Origin: Celoporthe dispersa
Lineage: Eukaryota > Ascomycota > Sordariomycetes > Diaporthales > Cryphonectriaceae
Assembly (NCBI GenBank): GCA_016584495.1
Contig: WAID01000016.1
Location: forward strand, 1-64,000
Direction of reading: 5' to 3'
Length of the DNA: 64,000 bases
Part shown: positions 24,127 through 36,441 of the stretch, in pieces
Position numbering within the stretch: position 1 is the first letter of the stretch
Layout: each line of letters opens with the position of its first letter
Made by a program: the position numbers and the translations under genes
The notes under the pieces: model-generated
Told to the model about the DNA's origin: nothing
The model's database searches: none
The model's input: the letters and a program-made list of their open reading frames with translations, nothing else

Positions 24127-27100
24127 GGTGTACCTGGGGTCCCCTCTATTGCTGTCCTGCTCGGGTAGTAGTGGTGTTGTCGTTGCCGTGTGAGCGGGCG
24201 AGTGGGCGAGAGGGTGTTCAAAGTCAGGATGCCTGAGACGTCCTGTCTTGTTCCTTTCTTTCTTCCTCCCCCCCCTCAGGTCTGCGGTCCAAAGCTACCA
24301 CTCCCACAGGAGGCTCCGATGGCGGGAGCCGAGCAGTAGCTGTCAGGTCACTGCTGTCTCCTGTCAGGACAGTGCTCCTCCGTACTCAGCGACACAGCAG
24401 TGTTGGCCTGGTGATCTTGTTAGCTGGTGTGGGCGAGGCACTGTCTGAAGCGGGTTCACCTCTCTTCCTCGATCGTCAGCTGCCTGCGACTTATTCAAAC
24501 GTATTACAGAGCCAGAGCTCCAGGCCCTGATGATCTTTCCTTATGCCCGAGATTATCCCAAAAAAAAAAAGGAAAAAAGAAAAAGGAAAAAGAGACGGGT
24601 ATGTTTTCAGGGTGTTGCTGCTGAGACGTGACTTGGGGAAGCTGCGACGTGAGGCCGAGGTTGAGGTCCCACAGCACTAATCGTCCCGTCGCAGGGTCAA
24701 TGCCGTCATTGCCCCTCGACCGGACCCAAGCACCCCGGTTTTGTTTCTTGAAGATCACAAGTAAGATCACCACTCCTCACCGGCCCAGTCGCCTCGATCC
24801 CAGGTTCTGCTAGGGACACCGATCAATGCACTGTAGTTTTGTTGTCTTGGAGGACCCCAAGATCACTAGAACGAAAAATCCTACTGCAGATCTCGAAGAT
24901 GTCCTGCCGCCATGGATCACACTGCAGAATGGTCTGGAAGTCAGACAAGTCTTCTCCGTCTAACCTCCTCATCAGCGGGGACCAGTCTCCAGACCAGCGT
25001 ATAAGTTTCACGGCGGACAAGACCGGATGAACAGGAAGGATCGGGTTTCGAGCTTCCAGACCGTGGCTCACCGTCTCCAAGGCTGAGTAACCCGCACAGC
25101 AGAGGTGAAGCCGGACCCTCGTACGGTAAATGTCATAGTAAGCAGGTATCCGTCTAATCTTGTGTGTGTGTGTGTGTGTGTATAATAGCACAGTAAGATG
25201 TTTATACGTGGTGGTGAGTGGGCGGAGGAAAAGGGGCCAGCCAACGTGGGTTCAACGTGGCTTACACGACGGCAGCTTCGAACGGCAACAGAGATCTCAC
25301 CCTCCCTCTTTCTGTCACTCTCTCTCTCTCTCTCTCTGTGGATATACAGCAGGGAATAATGGCTGCCGGTCTTATTGATCGTCATCGGCGACAGCGTCTT
25401 ACTAGCTAGCCATAAACGGTCGTCTTGCTGACAGAGATGAGTGATTATAAGGCTCGATCGAGTCTTTTCCTATCAGCCTGACGCCAGGCACCCAGTTTGC
25501 CAGGCATAATGGGAAGAAGCAGTGGTTAATGTGGGTGGGGTGGAGCGACACTGCCAGACCAGAATCACCTTATTATAGAAAGGCTCTACAAGACGGGTTT
25601 ATTTTCCGGGGCTCGGCCGCTGTAGCAGGGCCTGGGGGCACACAGCAGACGCGTCCCACTACCGGCCGGCCGTGGCCCCTGCCAGGCTGCGTGCCCTGAA
25701 TAGGGCAATAGAGCTTATTCAGCGGGCCGCTCGGGATGAATCCTTGCGGCTCCAGCGCTGAGAGGAAGGAGGGGGAGAAGGAGGAAGGGGGCCAGGGTCC
25801 TCTTCCTGACTGACGTCCCTTGGATCATCAACACAACTCCACAGCCTGACAATCCGCCGACCCGGCCGCAATCATAAACACGCACTCAGCCGCAGCAGAC
25901 TACAGTCGGAGTCGACGACATAGCCGCGCCGAGGATCCCTGACAAGCCCCATCTCCATCTCTCTCTCGGTGTCTCTTCTCCCTCTCGAACGGCGACGCCT
26001 TCTTCCCGGCGCAATAACGTCAGCCGTCTATATCTCCAGGAGGCCATCCACGAGACAGCCCTGAGCAGCTCCGACGACGCCTTGAGGCCCAAGGCAGGCA
26101 GACACTCTGTGGACTCCCCGGCGACGCCAGCATCCCTTGCGCCCTGCGGTCTCTGCATCAGACTCCAACATCATCAGCATATCTCAAAACCCCCTTGGTG
26201 CTCAGCGTCTACTCGTACCACGAACTGGAACAGCTGTCGTCACATCTCATCGACCCATACAGGACGCCCTATCGGACCCGTGCCACATTGTGAGACCTCT
26301 GAGCGACCCACGAGGAAAGGCCTCGCCACGTACGATCATAGCCCCAACACTTACACGCACCCTGGCCTCCTCTCCCTTTGTCGTCGTCACCACTGGGAAG
26401 GACACTGCCGGAACAGCGTGCATCGAGTGGTCACCCATACTTTTGAAAGTATCATCCGTGCCTCTGCCCCCTGCTCTTGTTGAAGGTTCTGGACAGGAAC
26501 AAACTCTAGCCAGGACCACGTCTAACCGACCTACACGCTGTGGAGATCTGTGCCACCCCATCCCGTCCGATCCAGTTCGGCATTCCAGGTCCGGCTGGGC
26601 ATCACAGGCCTAGCCACGCGCCATCTGCGACACTATCAGCTAGCAAATAGGCCTAGGCTTGACTTCTAGCTGCTATCGCCCCTACAAAACCCCCCCAACA
26701 AGCGCTGTCGCCACGAGCTCGAGGACCATCCACGACCCTTCAGCCGCCGGATCCCTCTCGCAGGGTCGGGCAGCACGTCAAAGACAAGAGATCCCGTAGA
26801 GCCTTTAGCTCGGCCGATTGGGTTCACCTTCTGTGGCCTCAATAGAGCGTATCCGGTCTCTCTGGGTACGTCCATTCCCTTCGCTCCCGAGCTGGTGGTG
26901 GTAGCGGCAGATGTGGGCACGTCCTCCTCCTTGATGTTCACCCTCGCAAGAGAGCAGCACTTCGCGGACAGATGAGATCACGGAGCGTGGCATTCCTTGT
27001 CTGCCCAACACATCTCCGTGTGGCTTGAGAGGGGCCAAGAACAGGCAGGGCGTTTTGTTCGACTCATTGCCCCCGCCCTCCCCCCCCCCCCCTCTTTTTA

Positions 27101-27292
27101 CTAGTCGGGTTCAAAAGGCCCGGAGCAACAAAGAAGACAATATATGGCTGACGGTGTACTTGGCCCGGTAGCTGCCACAACGAAACGACCCGAGTTACCA
27201 TTCTCCTCGCCACCTCCTCACTTCCTCGCCCATAGATCACATCTTCCGTCGCTCGCACATCACTTTTGCTACACGATCACCACGGCGCCAAC
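24127..27292. other. Divergent spacer: acyltransferase and bZIP promoters
   Basis: Shared upstream region of two divergent genes. The part next to the bZIP gene (about 25.8-27.3 kb) is pyrimidine-rich with several short open frames, as expected for a long leader. I recognise no protein in it. Confidence 0.5.
25161..25180. repeat. (TG)10 microsatellite
   Basis: Ten perfect TG units within the divergent spacer. Confidence 0.9.
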
Positions 27293-29135
27293 ATGGCGTC
27301 GTCTTCTGTATCTCCCTTGAATATCAAGGACGAGTTTGGAGGAGTGGGGACAGGCATCGCATACGGTGGATCGCAGCAGCCACCCTCTGCGGCGGTGGCC
27401 GCAACATCGCCGACTGACAAGTCGAGCCCCTCAGCCTGAACTTCCTCAAGTCGCTCTCGGACAAGAAGTTGACACGGGACGGACAACCAGCCAAACGGCG
27501 AGGACCAAAGCCCGATAGCAAGCCTGCCCTGACAAGGAGGCAAGAACTGAACAGGCAGGCCCAGAGGTAAGCGCATCCTTAAGCAGCGGCTGGCCCCGGC
27601 ACCTGGTGATAGGGACGGGGAGCTGCTACGACGCGCGCCGAATGCTGACCAGCCGCCGGCCAGAACCCATCGGGAGCGCAAAGAGCTGTACATCAAGGCG
27701 CTGGAGGATGAAGTGCTCCGTCTCAAGGAGATCTTCTCCAACGTCAGCCAGGACAAGGACCGCCTGGCCGAGGAAAACTGCTCCCTGAAGGTCCTGCTCC
27801 AGCACAATGGCCTGTCGCTGCCCCATGCTGCCGCCGCCATAATGGACGACAACATTAGCAACCCGTCTGCCGGTCCGTACCTCGGCAGCAACAGCCCTGC
27901 ATCAGTAGCAGGCTCTACAAGCTACGGGTTCCCATCCGTCTCTACGCAGCATACCGCCTACACCCTCCGCCGGGGTCAGCGCTGAGCACAGGGCTATCGC
28001 CTGGTGGCCTTAGTCCCGCCACCCAGACATCTGGTCTCAGTATGCACTCTCAGATCACACAGACGCCTGGCCGCAGCGCAACCCAGGCGTAGATTATGAT
28101 CAGGCAGGCATTGACTTTGTCTTAACGTACGGAACCCCCCCGGAAAGATTATCTGACTCCTCCCCCACAATAAAAAAGCAAGACCAGAAAAAAAAAAAGA
28201 AAGAAAACCAAAGAACAGACCATCCTCCTCCTCATACAACCTCCCCCCCCCCCCCTCCCGCACCCCCAAAGATCTGGTCCATTGACGTCCTTTCCACTGC
28301 ACAGAGGCGCAAGGATCCAGTGAATGTGAGATCGACCGATGTGCCCCCCCCCCCCTCTCCAAAAAAAAAAATCCGGTGGCAATTCAGACAGGGACGCTAT
28401 GCTGACTGCGGATTGAGATTATGCTAGACTCGAGAGGCCTTGTATGGATCATATGCCCTGGCTACTCGAGCGATCCAGCGCCAATGGTGGCCTTGAGCCT
28501 TGTGGGCACGCCCTCATGGCATCTTGTCCTCCCGAGCCCTTTCCGGAACTGACGACCGACATTCCCTTTGGCCACAGACATGGCAACAGCGTGGCAACCG
28601 CCGGCCAGCCCAACCACAATGCCGGCTTCGGCCCCAACGTCAATCGCAACTTCAGCAGGGGCGGTGCGAGCTCGGGCACGAACACGACCACGAAAACGAC
28701 AGCCGTGGCGTCGACGGCCATGGATGTCGATGGTGGCCCGCCGCGGACCTGGGAGCTTAGCAAGGCCGACCTAGCGACGCTGCTCGACCTGAGCCAGAAG
28801 CTGAACCTCGACGGCGAGATCACGCCGGTCATGGCATGGGGCATGGTGCTCAGCCACCCCAGGCTGGGAGAGCTGAACGAGAAGGACTGCGCAAGGCTGT
28901 CCGAGGAGCTGAGGAGCAAGGTTCGATGTTATGGGTACGTTGCCCAACCTCAACACCCCCCCCCCCCCCCTCTCTTCTCTTTCCTCTCCTTTTCCCCTCC
29001 TTGGCTGCGACGGTGAGCTGACCCGCGAGACGCAGATTTGGTGCCGTGATGGAGGAGTTCGAGGTCCGTGATGCGCTTGCAGCCATCTTCTCGACCAAGC
29101 CGGAGGTCCTGAGCCCGCCTAGCCATCACTTTTAA
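27293..29135 (+). CDS. Fungal bZIP transcription factor
   Basis: A nuclear DNA-binding regulator. A Ser/Pro-rich start (MASSSVSPLNIKDEFGG) leads to the basic region RRQELNRQAQRTHRERKELY, which resembles the Yap/Pap1 type but has His where those have Phe. A leucine-zipper heptad follows (ALEDEVLRLKEIFSNVSQ). A second conserved block near the C-terminus reads LDLSQKLNLDGEITPVMAWG and ends RCYGFGAVMEEFEVRDAL. Three introns fit in phase: 27567-27663 (inside the basic region, between QR and THRERK), 28127-28427 and 28935-29035. Frame breaks near 27428, 27975 and 28090 each need a one-base change. Stop TAA 29133-29135; about 447 residues. I cannot assign it to a named factor. Confidence 0.88.
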
Positions 29136-29889
29136 GTACTGCTAGCACGAACAAGACCCGTACCTCTTGTTATAACTTACCGTTGTATTAGTCTCGAGAG
29201 CAGCGTCTGATGGAGGAGGGGAAAAAAAAGAAAAGAAAAGAAAAACAGAAGGAGGATAAAAGAAACACACTCACTTGATGGAGATGGAGCTACGGGTCAG
29301 AAAGCAAGAGACCCGTGAAGCTACGCAAGGCGACTGCAGAACAGCAAACAGCTCTTTTGTGCTCTTCTTTTTTCTCTTCTTTCTTTCTTCCTTTGGATGT
29401 TTAGTCTTGATTTTATGTACTTGGTGTGGCGAAAGCGGTGAGAAAGGCGAAGGGCCAGCGGCCTTTTGTGTTGAAGTTTGGGTCGATGGTTACCTGAACG
29501 GACTGAGGCTTTTCTTTCTGCATTGTATTTATCATTTTGATGGCTATTGATTATATTATGCCAGTCTTTTCTTTCTTTCCCTTCCTTTTCTATTTATCCC
29601 CCCCCCCCACCCCCTTCTCCCCTAGACCCCATGAGGACATATCAGTGCTGTGCCTCACACTGTAGAGGTTGTAGGAAGTAATAGTGATTAAGCGTAATTG
29701 CTTCAGAAGCCATGTCTAAATGCACACTATCCAAAGTTCCACGCTCAAACAGATCCAATATAAAGAAACCACCGCGCTGGCCATGATGCTACTGAGAATA
29801 ACTGCTTGCCCGCCTTCCCCAACTGGCTGTAATGGTGCCAAAAGTAAGGACTCACATGTGCTGCTGATGATTCTACTTTCCCCCCCGCC
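29136..29889. other. Convergent spacer between bZIP and esterase genes
   Basis: Holds the 3' regions of two convergent genes. T-rich and C-run sequence; no supported gene. Confidence 0.6.
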
Positions 29890-32064
29890 TTAGATAGGAA
29901 CACTCTTCGCATTCGCGAGCCAGAAGGCACACCTGCTCTGCAAGACGGGCATGGACTGGTTGCGGAAGCCGTCGGGGGCCGTTATGAACTGTAGTCCGGT
30001 TGTCAGGTCTGGCAGGCCCGGTATAGAGTCGTTTGTGAGCTTTTGTTTTGTCGGGGGCAGGGAGGGGTGGAAGAAAATATTAGTGGTCTTTTTTTCTTTC
30101 TTTCCCTTCTTATTCGAGAACGGGGTTTCTTCTCACCTTGTGGGCGTTTGGGTCACCAGTCTGGAAGAAACTTGCTATTGCGCCTGCGTAGCCGTAGTAG
30201 CGTACGAGTTGGGTGGGATCGGATGTGTCGACGGTGTTCCACTGTTAATTGTTATGATGAGGATTTTGTCATTTTGTAAAGGCTTGATACACACACGCAC
30301 ACGCACACACACAGAGAGAGAGGGTAGAGAAGGTCTTGTACATACCAGACAATCAGTACTGTACCCAGGTTCCAGGCAGATATAAGGCTCATCGCTTCCC
30401 TATTTTGAACATTTAGAGTCAGCCTCCGAAGTAAGAATGAGACAAACGCATTGGATCCTCCCTCGGAGAGAGAGAGAGAGAGAGAGAGAGATGGATAGAT
30501 AGATAGATAAAGATCATTTACTGACATGTTCTGCAGGCGGAACGGTCCACTGGGCTAGATACCCGGTTCCAGGCGCGGCCTGAGCCATCCAGTAGGCGGG
30601 ACACGCCAGCACCAGGTCGCGATAGACATACGAGGCCCTCCCGAAGGTGGTGTTCCAGCCCCAGCCCGCGACATCCGTGGTCCCGCTGGGCGGGTACAGC
30701 TGCTCCACGGCGGCCCTCTGCGCGGGGAGAAGCGCGGCAGGAGATCCCGCAGCCAGGCGTCGAACCCGGCGGCGGTGCTGTTGTACGGGACCCGCCCGCC
30801 CGCCTCGTCGTCGGCGTCCTCGCCGGCGAGCGACGGGTCGATAAAGTCCTGGCCCTCGTCGGCGTTGAACAGGGCCAGCACCCGGCCCGCGCGGACGGCT
30901 CTCCCGGGCAGCGCCTCGGTCAGGGTCTGGCGGAGGAACGACCCGTCGACCACGGGCGCCCACGGGTAGCCGGGGTACGCGTACTGGCCCTCGAGCTCCG
31001 CGCTCGCGCCGGCGAGGATGCTCAGGTTGAGGCCGCGCAGGCACTCCACCGTGCTGATGTCGGCGCCGTTGCCGTCGTCGGCGCGGGCCCCGGTGCGGCA
31101 GCCTGTGAGGTCGACAAAGCGGTCGTAGATGGCCTCGGCCTCCGGGTCGTTGTAGGCGTAGGTGCGGGGCCAGAAGGGCTGCTCGCGACGGCCCTGGTGA
31201 AGAGGGTTTCCTGCCCTGCCTGTCCGGTAGTGGTGCTGTTGTTGGTGCCGCTGGTGCTAGTGCTGTTATCACCAGCAGTATCGCCGTTCTCTTCACCACC
31301 GCCACCACCTGCTGCGAGTGCGTGTGCCACCACCGACCCGCCGCCGGCCGACTGCCCAAAGATGGTGACGCTGGCCGGATCGCCGCCGAAGCTGGCGATG
31401 TTTGCCTGCACCCACCGCAGGGCGGCCTGCTGGTCCAGCAGCCCCAGGTTCAGGGCGGTGCGAGGGTCGTCGTGCAGGGCCTGGCCGGGGAGGAAGCCCA
31501 GGGCGGCGAGGCGGTAGTTTGGGTAGACGAGCACGAAGTCGTTGTCAGCGGAGCTGACGTTGAGGACCGGGTAGCCGTAGGGCGGCAGCTGGTCGAGGCT
31601 GGCGGTGCCGCCCATGTAGGCGCCGCCGTGGAAGACGACGACCACGGGGCGCAGGGCGTCGCCGGCGCGCCAGGGCGGGTGTAGACGCCCAGGTAGAGGC
31701 AGTCCTCGGAGCCCGAGCCGTCGGGGAGCGGACAGTTGGGGAGGCCTGGTCTGCGTTGTACACCTGGGAGGAGCCGAAGCTGGCGTTGTTGTTGGTGTTG
31801 TTGTTGTTGTTGTTGTTGTAGGGGGGAGGGGGGGAGCGGTGGGCTGAAGCGGTTGGGCGGGGCGGTGGAGGCGGCGAAGGGGATGCTGCGGTAGATGGTT
31901 ATGTTGAAGTCGGCCGCATAGGAGCCGGAGAGGGTTATGTTGGGGAGGGTGATGATGGGAGCGTCATATGCCAGGGTGAGGGTGGTGAGGGTGGAGAGGA
32001 GGAGGAGGAGGAAGGGGAGGAGGAGGAAGACGGTGGAGCAGGGGTGGTGGATCCGAGAAACATC
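29890..32064 (-). CDS. Type-B carboxylesterase/lipase, secretory N-terminus
   Basis: An alpha/beta-hydrolase of the cholinesterase family, probably secreted or membrane-anchored. It opens with a hydrophobic stretch (TVFLLLPFLLLLLSTLTTL) and then the mature-like DAPIITLPNITLSG. It carries the oxyanion-hole segment FHGGAYMGG, the nucleophile elbow FGQSAGGGSV, the acidic position in LFNADEGQDF and the catalytic histidine in VPPAEH. Several NXT/NXS glycosylation sites are present. Two 3' introns: 30242-30525 (donor GTCAGT, directly after the His codon) and 30040-30136. The last exon ends SRCAFWLANAKSVPI with TAA 29890-29892. Frame breaks near 31820, 31750, 31680, 31190 and 30735 are repaired by one added base in C/G runs. 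An acceptor (AACACAG) at 32065-32071 shows that an upstream first exon exists; I could not place its ATG. About 600 residues from the second exon onward. Confidence 0.88.
30466..30510. repeat. (GA)n plus (GATA)n inside esterase intron
   Basis: A GA run of about 13 units followed by GATA repeats. It lies in the 284-bp intron of the esterase gene and helps explain that intron's length. Confidence 0.9.
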
Positions 32065-32232
32065 CTGTGTTGGTTAATGAGAAGAAGATCAAGTAAAATA
32101 ACGTGTGCTGCTCAGCCTCGTCAGAGGATGAATCTCGAGGTAATAATGAGTGAGGTTGTGTTTCTGTTGTTGCATCTTTTCAACAAATTATGAGTACTTG
32201 CTATAGGACCTGGACCATTCTTATCTACATGT

Positions 32233-32275
<43 letters not shown>

Positions 32276-33337
32276 GGAAAGCTGTAAGTGATGATGAACG
32301 TTTCAGGATTGTGACGTTCTTGGAAAGGACAATGAGTTCACTGGTGTTGGGGGTCCCATCACATCTTCTCATTGATTCTCACGGCGAGAGAAACATGTAA
32401 GGGAGAGAAAGACAAGAAGAAACAATTCACCGCATCTTCCTTCCTAAAGGGATGCACTATGACACACTATCTCGTACATAAACATATCCCTTTACAAATC
32501 CTTCAATGTGACCCTCCCGGAATGCCAAAGGTGAGTGCGTCAAGGAGAGACCCTAGTAGTGCAGACTATCATTTCTGACGAGTAATCACCCATTGCCTGC
32601 AGCAGGCAATAGCCTCAAGAGTATCTTCCCTCCAGGTCTCTGTCGAGTCAGTAAAGGATCACATGTGACATGTCTCCCTGTGCTGGTGATGGCTGTTGAT
32701 GTCACGATGTACACAGGGTGATCCTAGGTACACCTGCAGACATATTGTTCAAGAAATGCCATCCTCTTTTCCTAGGCCCAGATTTGAGCATCCTCTCAAG
32801 GAAAAGACTGGGTGGGAATGCCCTGCCTATTCTTGGCCCGCAGGTGGTTGGTAGACATGCTGCCTTGTAAGTACTGCAGCTGGTCTGTCCATCTTGTAAG
32901 AGCTCTCTCATTGCCTCACCTTCTCTGCACTCGTGATTTTTCTTCCTCTCCTAAAAAAACAATAAACAAATAGTTAAACTTTTTTCTCTTCAAGGAAAAA
33001 GTATGAAAATGTGCATGTATTAAATCAAGACAGGTCACTGGGAGAAGAAGCTAGGCTTCCGAGGCTGTCGTCCGCGTGACTTCGCGTAGAGAGGTGGCCC
33101 AAGCGTTCCGCGTCGACCCATCCAACGTCACGACTTCTTGGACCTGCGCACCTGCCAAGCCAGAAACTTTCCTTCCTTCTTTGTTGTCGCCTGCCTGCCT
33201 TGAGCTTCGCCCCGCCGGACAGCGACCAGCTGCTTTCTCCTTTCTTTGTCTTTTCTCTCTTGTCTTTACCGATTGGCCGCCCTTCCTCTTTTCTTTCCCA
33301 CCCCGCAGCCGAGCAGCGACGACAGGCGATGCACACG
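32065..33337. other. Divergent spacer: esterase and PSO2 5' regions
   Basis: Should hold the first exon and promoter of the esterase gene and the PSO2 promoter and leader. No further gene is recognised. Confidence 0.55.
32233..32275. repeat. Compound (AC)11(AT)n microsatellite
   Basis: An AC run changes directly into an alternating AT run of about 10 units, in the upstream region of the esterase gene. Confidence 0.9.
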
Positions 33338-36185
33338 ATGGCGCCCGCCAGGCCGACCAGGACATCCAGGCCCACGCGCCCCGCGCTCCGACCTGCCCTG
33401 TCGAAGACGCCCAAGAAGCGCGACAGCGTCACGAACAAGAGCATCCTCAGCTTCTTCCACAGGGTCGACCGGCCCGAGGAGTCCATGTTCGTCGGTGGTG
33501 ATGCCCCGCCGGCGACAAGGCAGCCTCTTCAGGATGAGGATGATGACGACGACGATATATACGGCGCAGATGACGCGGCGCCGGAAGAGAGATACAACGA
33601 AGCACAGGTGCCGAGCAAGAGGAGGAGGCTGAGCGGCGCCGGCGACGGGGCAGAGAGCCCAGAGCCTGCACCACCGGAGACGCAGGCAGAGCCACAGCCC
33701 GAGGAGACACCACAGGCCAAGCCTCCGCCGCCTAGGAGGAAGCCTCTCAGGGGGCCGTTCCTGGACGACTCAGACTCCGAGACAGAGAACGAAGGGCCGA
33801 TACCAGATATACCACCATCCGGCGGGCCAAGGCCAGGTGACGTGCAGGATCCAGCAGGAGAGGAGCAGGGGTATGGCCAGCCTCCACACCCACCGTGTCT
33901 GCGCAGGCGGAGCCCTCGAGGCCAGATCTAACCCCTGCGCCTGCCCCAGACCAGACCCGCGAGACCCCCCCGCCGCCGCTGAAACACGAGATGTCGGCGG
34001 ATGGAGACTACGGCGACCTCGACGGCCTGGACGACGGGTCTGACGACGACGACGACGACGTATTCGAGGGAGAAGAGCTGCGGGAGATGCGTTTTATGAA
34101 GGCACAGGCCCGGCTCGAGGCGGAAGAGGCCGGGGTCGACAGCTGTGACGATGGCCTGGAGACCCTCATGGAGGACGACGGCATGACCGAGAGCTGTCCA
34201 ATATGCAGTGCCAGCCTCGTCGGGATCACACCGGATGAGGCCACCGTCCATGTCAACGCATGCCTGGACGGCAACCCGACACCGCTGCCCTCCAAGACGT
34301 CCCCAGGGCCCCCACCGCCCCCACCGCAGCAGCCGAGGCCGAAACCTGAGCTCGGCGGAGAGGAGGGTCTGGTCTCGATGCCAGAGGTTGGTAAGCGCTT
34401 CGCTCGTGCCGCAGTCGCCCGCCCGGGCCAGGCGAACCCGATATCCATCGGCGGGGGCGGAGGACCAGGCGCCGGCAGCGGGCCGGCCTCCGCCTTCTCG
34501 AAGCTCATGTCGGGCCATGCCGAGGACGCAGCATGGGCCACCGCAGCGGCAGCCGAGAATGCGTCGAGGGGCAAGCCGGCGTACCAGAGGACCTGTCCGT
34601 TCTACAAGATCATGCCTGGCCTTCACATCTGCGTGGACGCCTTCCGCTACGGCGCCGTCGAGGGGTGCCGGGCGTACTTCCTCAGCCATTTCCACAGCGA
34701 CCACTATATTGGCCTGACGGCGAGCTGGACCCACGGGCCGATCTACTGCAGCAGGGTGACCGGGAGCCTCGTCAGGTCACAGCTCAAGACGGCGGAGAGG
34801 TACGTCGTCGAGCTCGAGTTCGAGGAGAAGGTGCCCGTGCCGGGGACGGACGGGGTCCTCGTGACCATGATACCTGCCAACCACTGCCCCGGGAGCTCGC
34901 TGTTCCTCTTCGAGAAGGCCCTCCCGGGCCCGGGCCCCCACGCCAGCTCCAGGGAGAAGAGGAGGGTGCAGCGCATCCTGCACTGCGGCGACTTCCGGGC
35001 CTGTCGGGCCCACATCGAGCACCCCCAGCTGAGGCCCGAGACCGCCGACGCCCTGGGGAAGATGAAGCAGCAGAGGATCGACGTGTGCTACCTCGACACG
35101 ACATATCTCAACCCACGGTACTCCTTCCCGCCGCAGACCGACGTGATCCGGGCGTGCGCCCAGCTCTGCCTCGAGCTGGACTCGACGCTCAGGGCGGAGG
35201 ACGAGACCGGATGGCACAGCGTCCTGCGCCGGCGCGAGGGCAAAGGCATCGGGAACAACGATACCGTAAGCCGCTTCTTCGTCGCCGCCGCCGACGACAA
35301 GACGACGACCGACGCCCCAAGTTCAGGTCTAGCCCCCGACCCTGCCAGACCCGGGACGCCCCCGCGCCCAACGCCCTCAGCGCCCTGGGCCAGCAGGCCC
35401 GGGCTAACCGCAACCGCCTCCTCGTCGTCTGCGGTACCTATAGCATCGGCAAGGAGCGGATCTGCAAGGCCATCGCCCTCGCGCTCAAGACCAAGATCTT
35501 TGCCAGCCCCGCCAAGATCCGGATCTGCTCGCAGCTGGGCGACCCGGAGCTGACGGGCCTGATGACCAACAACCCGCACGAGGCACAGGTCCACATGCAG
35601 ATGCTGATGGAGATCCGCGCCGAGACGCTGGCCGAGTACCTGGACCACTACCGCCCGCACTTTGGCCGGGTCGTGGGGTTCCGCCCCTCGGGCTGGAACT
35701 ACCGACCGTCCCTGGCCAACAACGGCGGCAGGTCCGGGTCCGCGGCGCAGGTCACGGCCAACATGCCGCCCAGCTCCGTGCCGACGGCGCAGATCCTCCA
35801 CGGCCCGTCATGGCGCACACGCTTCGGCCCGCGGGACCTGGTGCCGCAGCAGGGGAGCTCGCGGGAGGCCATGTGCTTCGGGGTGCCGTACAGCGAGCAC
35901 AGCAGCTTCCGGGAGCTGATGCTGTTCGTCATGGCGCTGCGGATCGAGAAGATCGTGCCGACGGTGAACGTGGGCAGCGAGCCCAGCCGGCGCAGGATGA
36001 AGGGCTGGACGGACCGGTGGCTGAGCGAGCGGCGGAGGGGAGGGATGGTCAGGGTCGTCACGGAGGATGGGGACGATACGGAAGCCAGGGAGGAGGAGGG
36101 CGAGAAGGGCAGACATGTCGAGGGGGAAAATGAGGTGGCCATATGGGATGGGAAGGACGGGCGAGGAGGTGCGGTGTACTGGTAG
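33338..36185 (+). CDS. pso2: PSO2/SNM1 DNA cross-link repair nuclease
   Basis: A metallo-beta-lactamase/beta-CASP 5' exonuclease that acts in interstrand cross-link repair. The N-terminus has a PIP-box-like NKSILSFF (residues 33-40), then long acidic, Pro-rich disordered sequence. A UBZ4-type zinc finger follows (CPIC ... HVNAC, about 34196-34260). The nuclease begins near 34590, with the metal-binding HFHSDHY, then PANHCPGSS, HCGDFRACR, LDTTYLNPRY, GTYSIGKERI and the C-terminal YSEHSSFREL. Frame breaks lie near 33870-33900 and 35350; the flanking pieces are collinear with the family, so I treat it as one gene of about 950 residues. ATG 33338 is chosen; ATG 33329 is in the same frame three codons upstream. 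The stop is at 36183-36185. The gene is tail-to-tail with LSM2. Confidence 0.93.
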
Positions 36186-36406
36186 TGATGATGTACCGCC
36201 GGCGCCGCCGGCCTCAGGTCTTTGGATAGAGCCAGAGAAGGCAACCCCGCACCTCTGTGATGCAGCTCTGGAAAGTAGCGCCGAGGAAACAGATGTTTTA
36301 TCGGCTTGAAGCAGCCAAACACACAAAATCACCACAAGACATTCTAGTCATCTGCAAGAGATCGGCTTCTAGGTTCCCTTGCCATCTTGGTTGTTCTTAT
36401 TTCGGG

Positions 36407-36441
<35 letters not shown>

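Noticed and set aside
34533..35400. First half of a 550-codon frame (34533-36185) as a separate gene
   Set aside because: Its first part is a shifted shadow of PSO2; only the part after about 35370 reads the real PSO2 C-terminal half.
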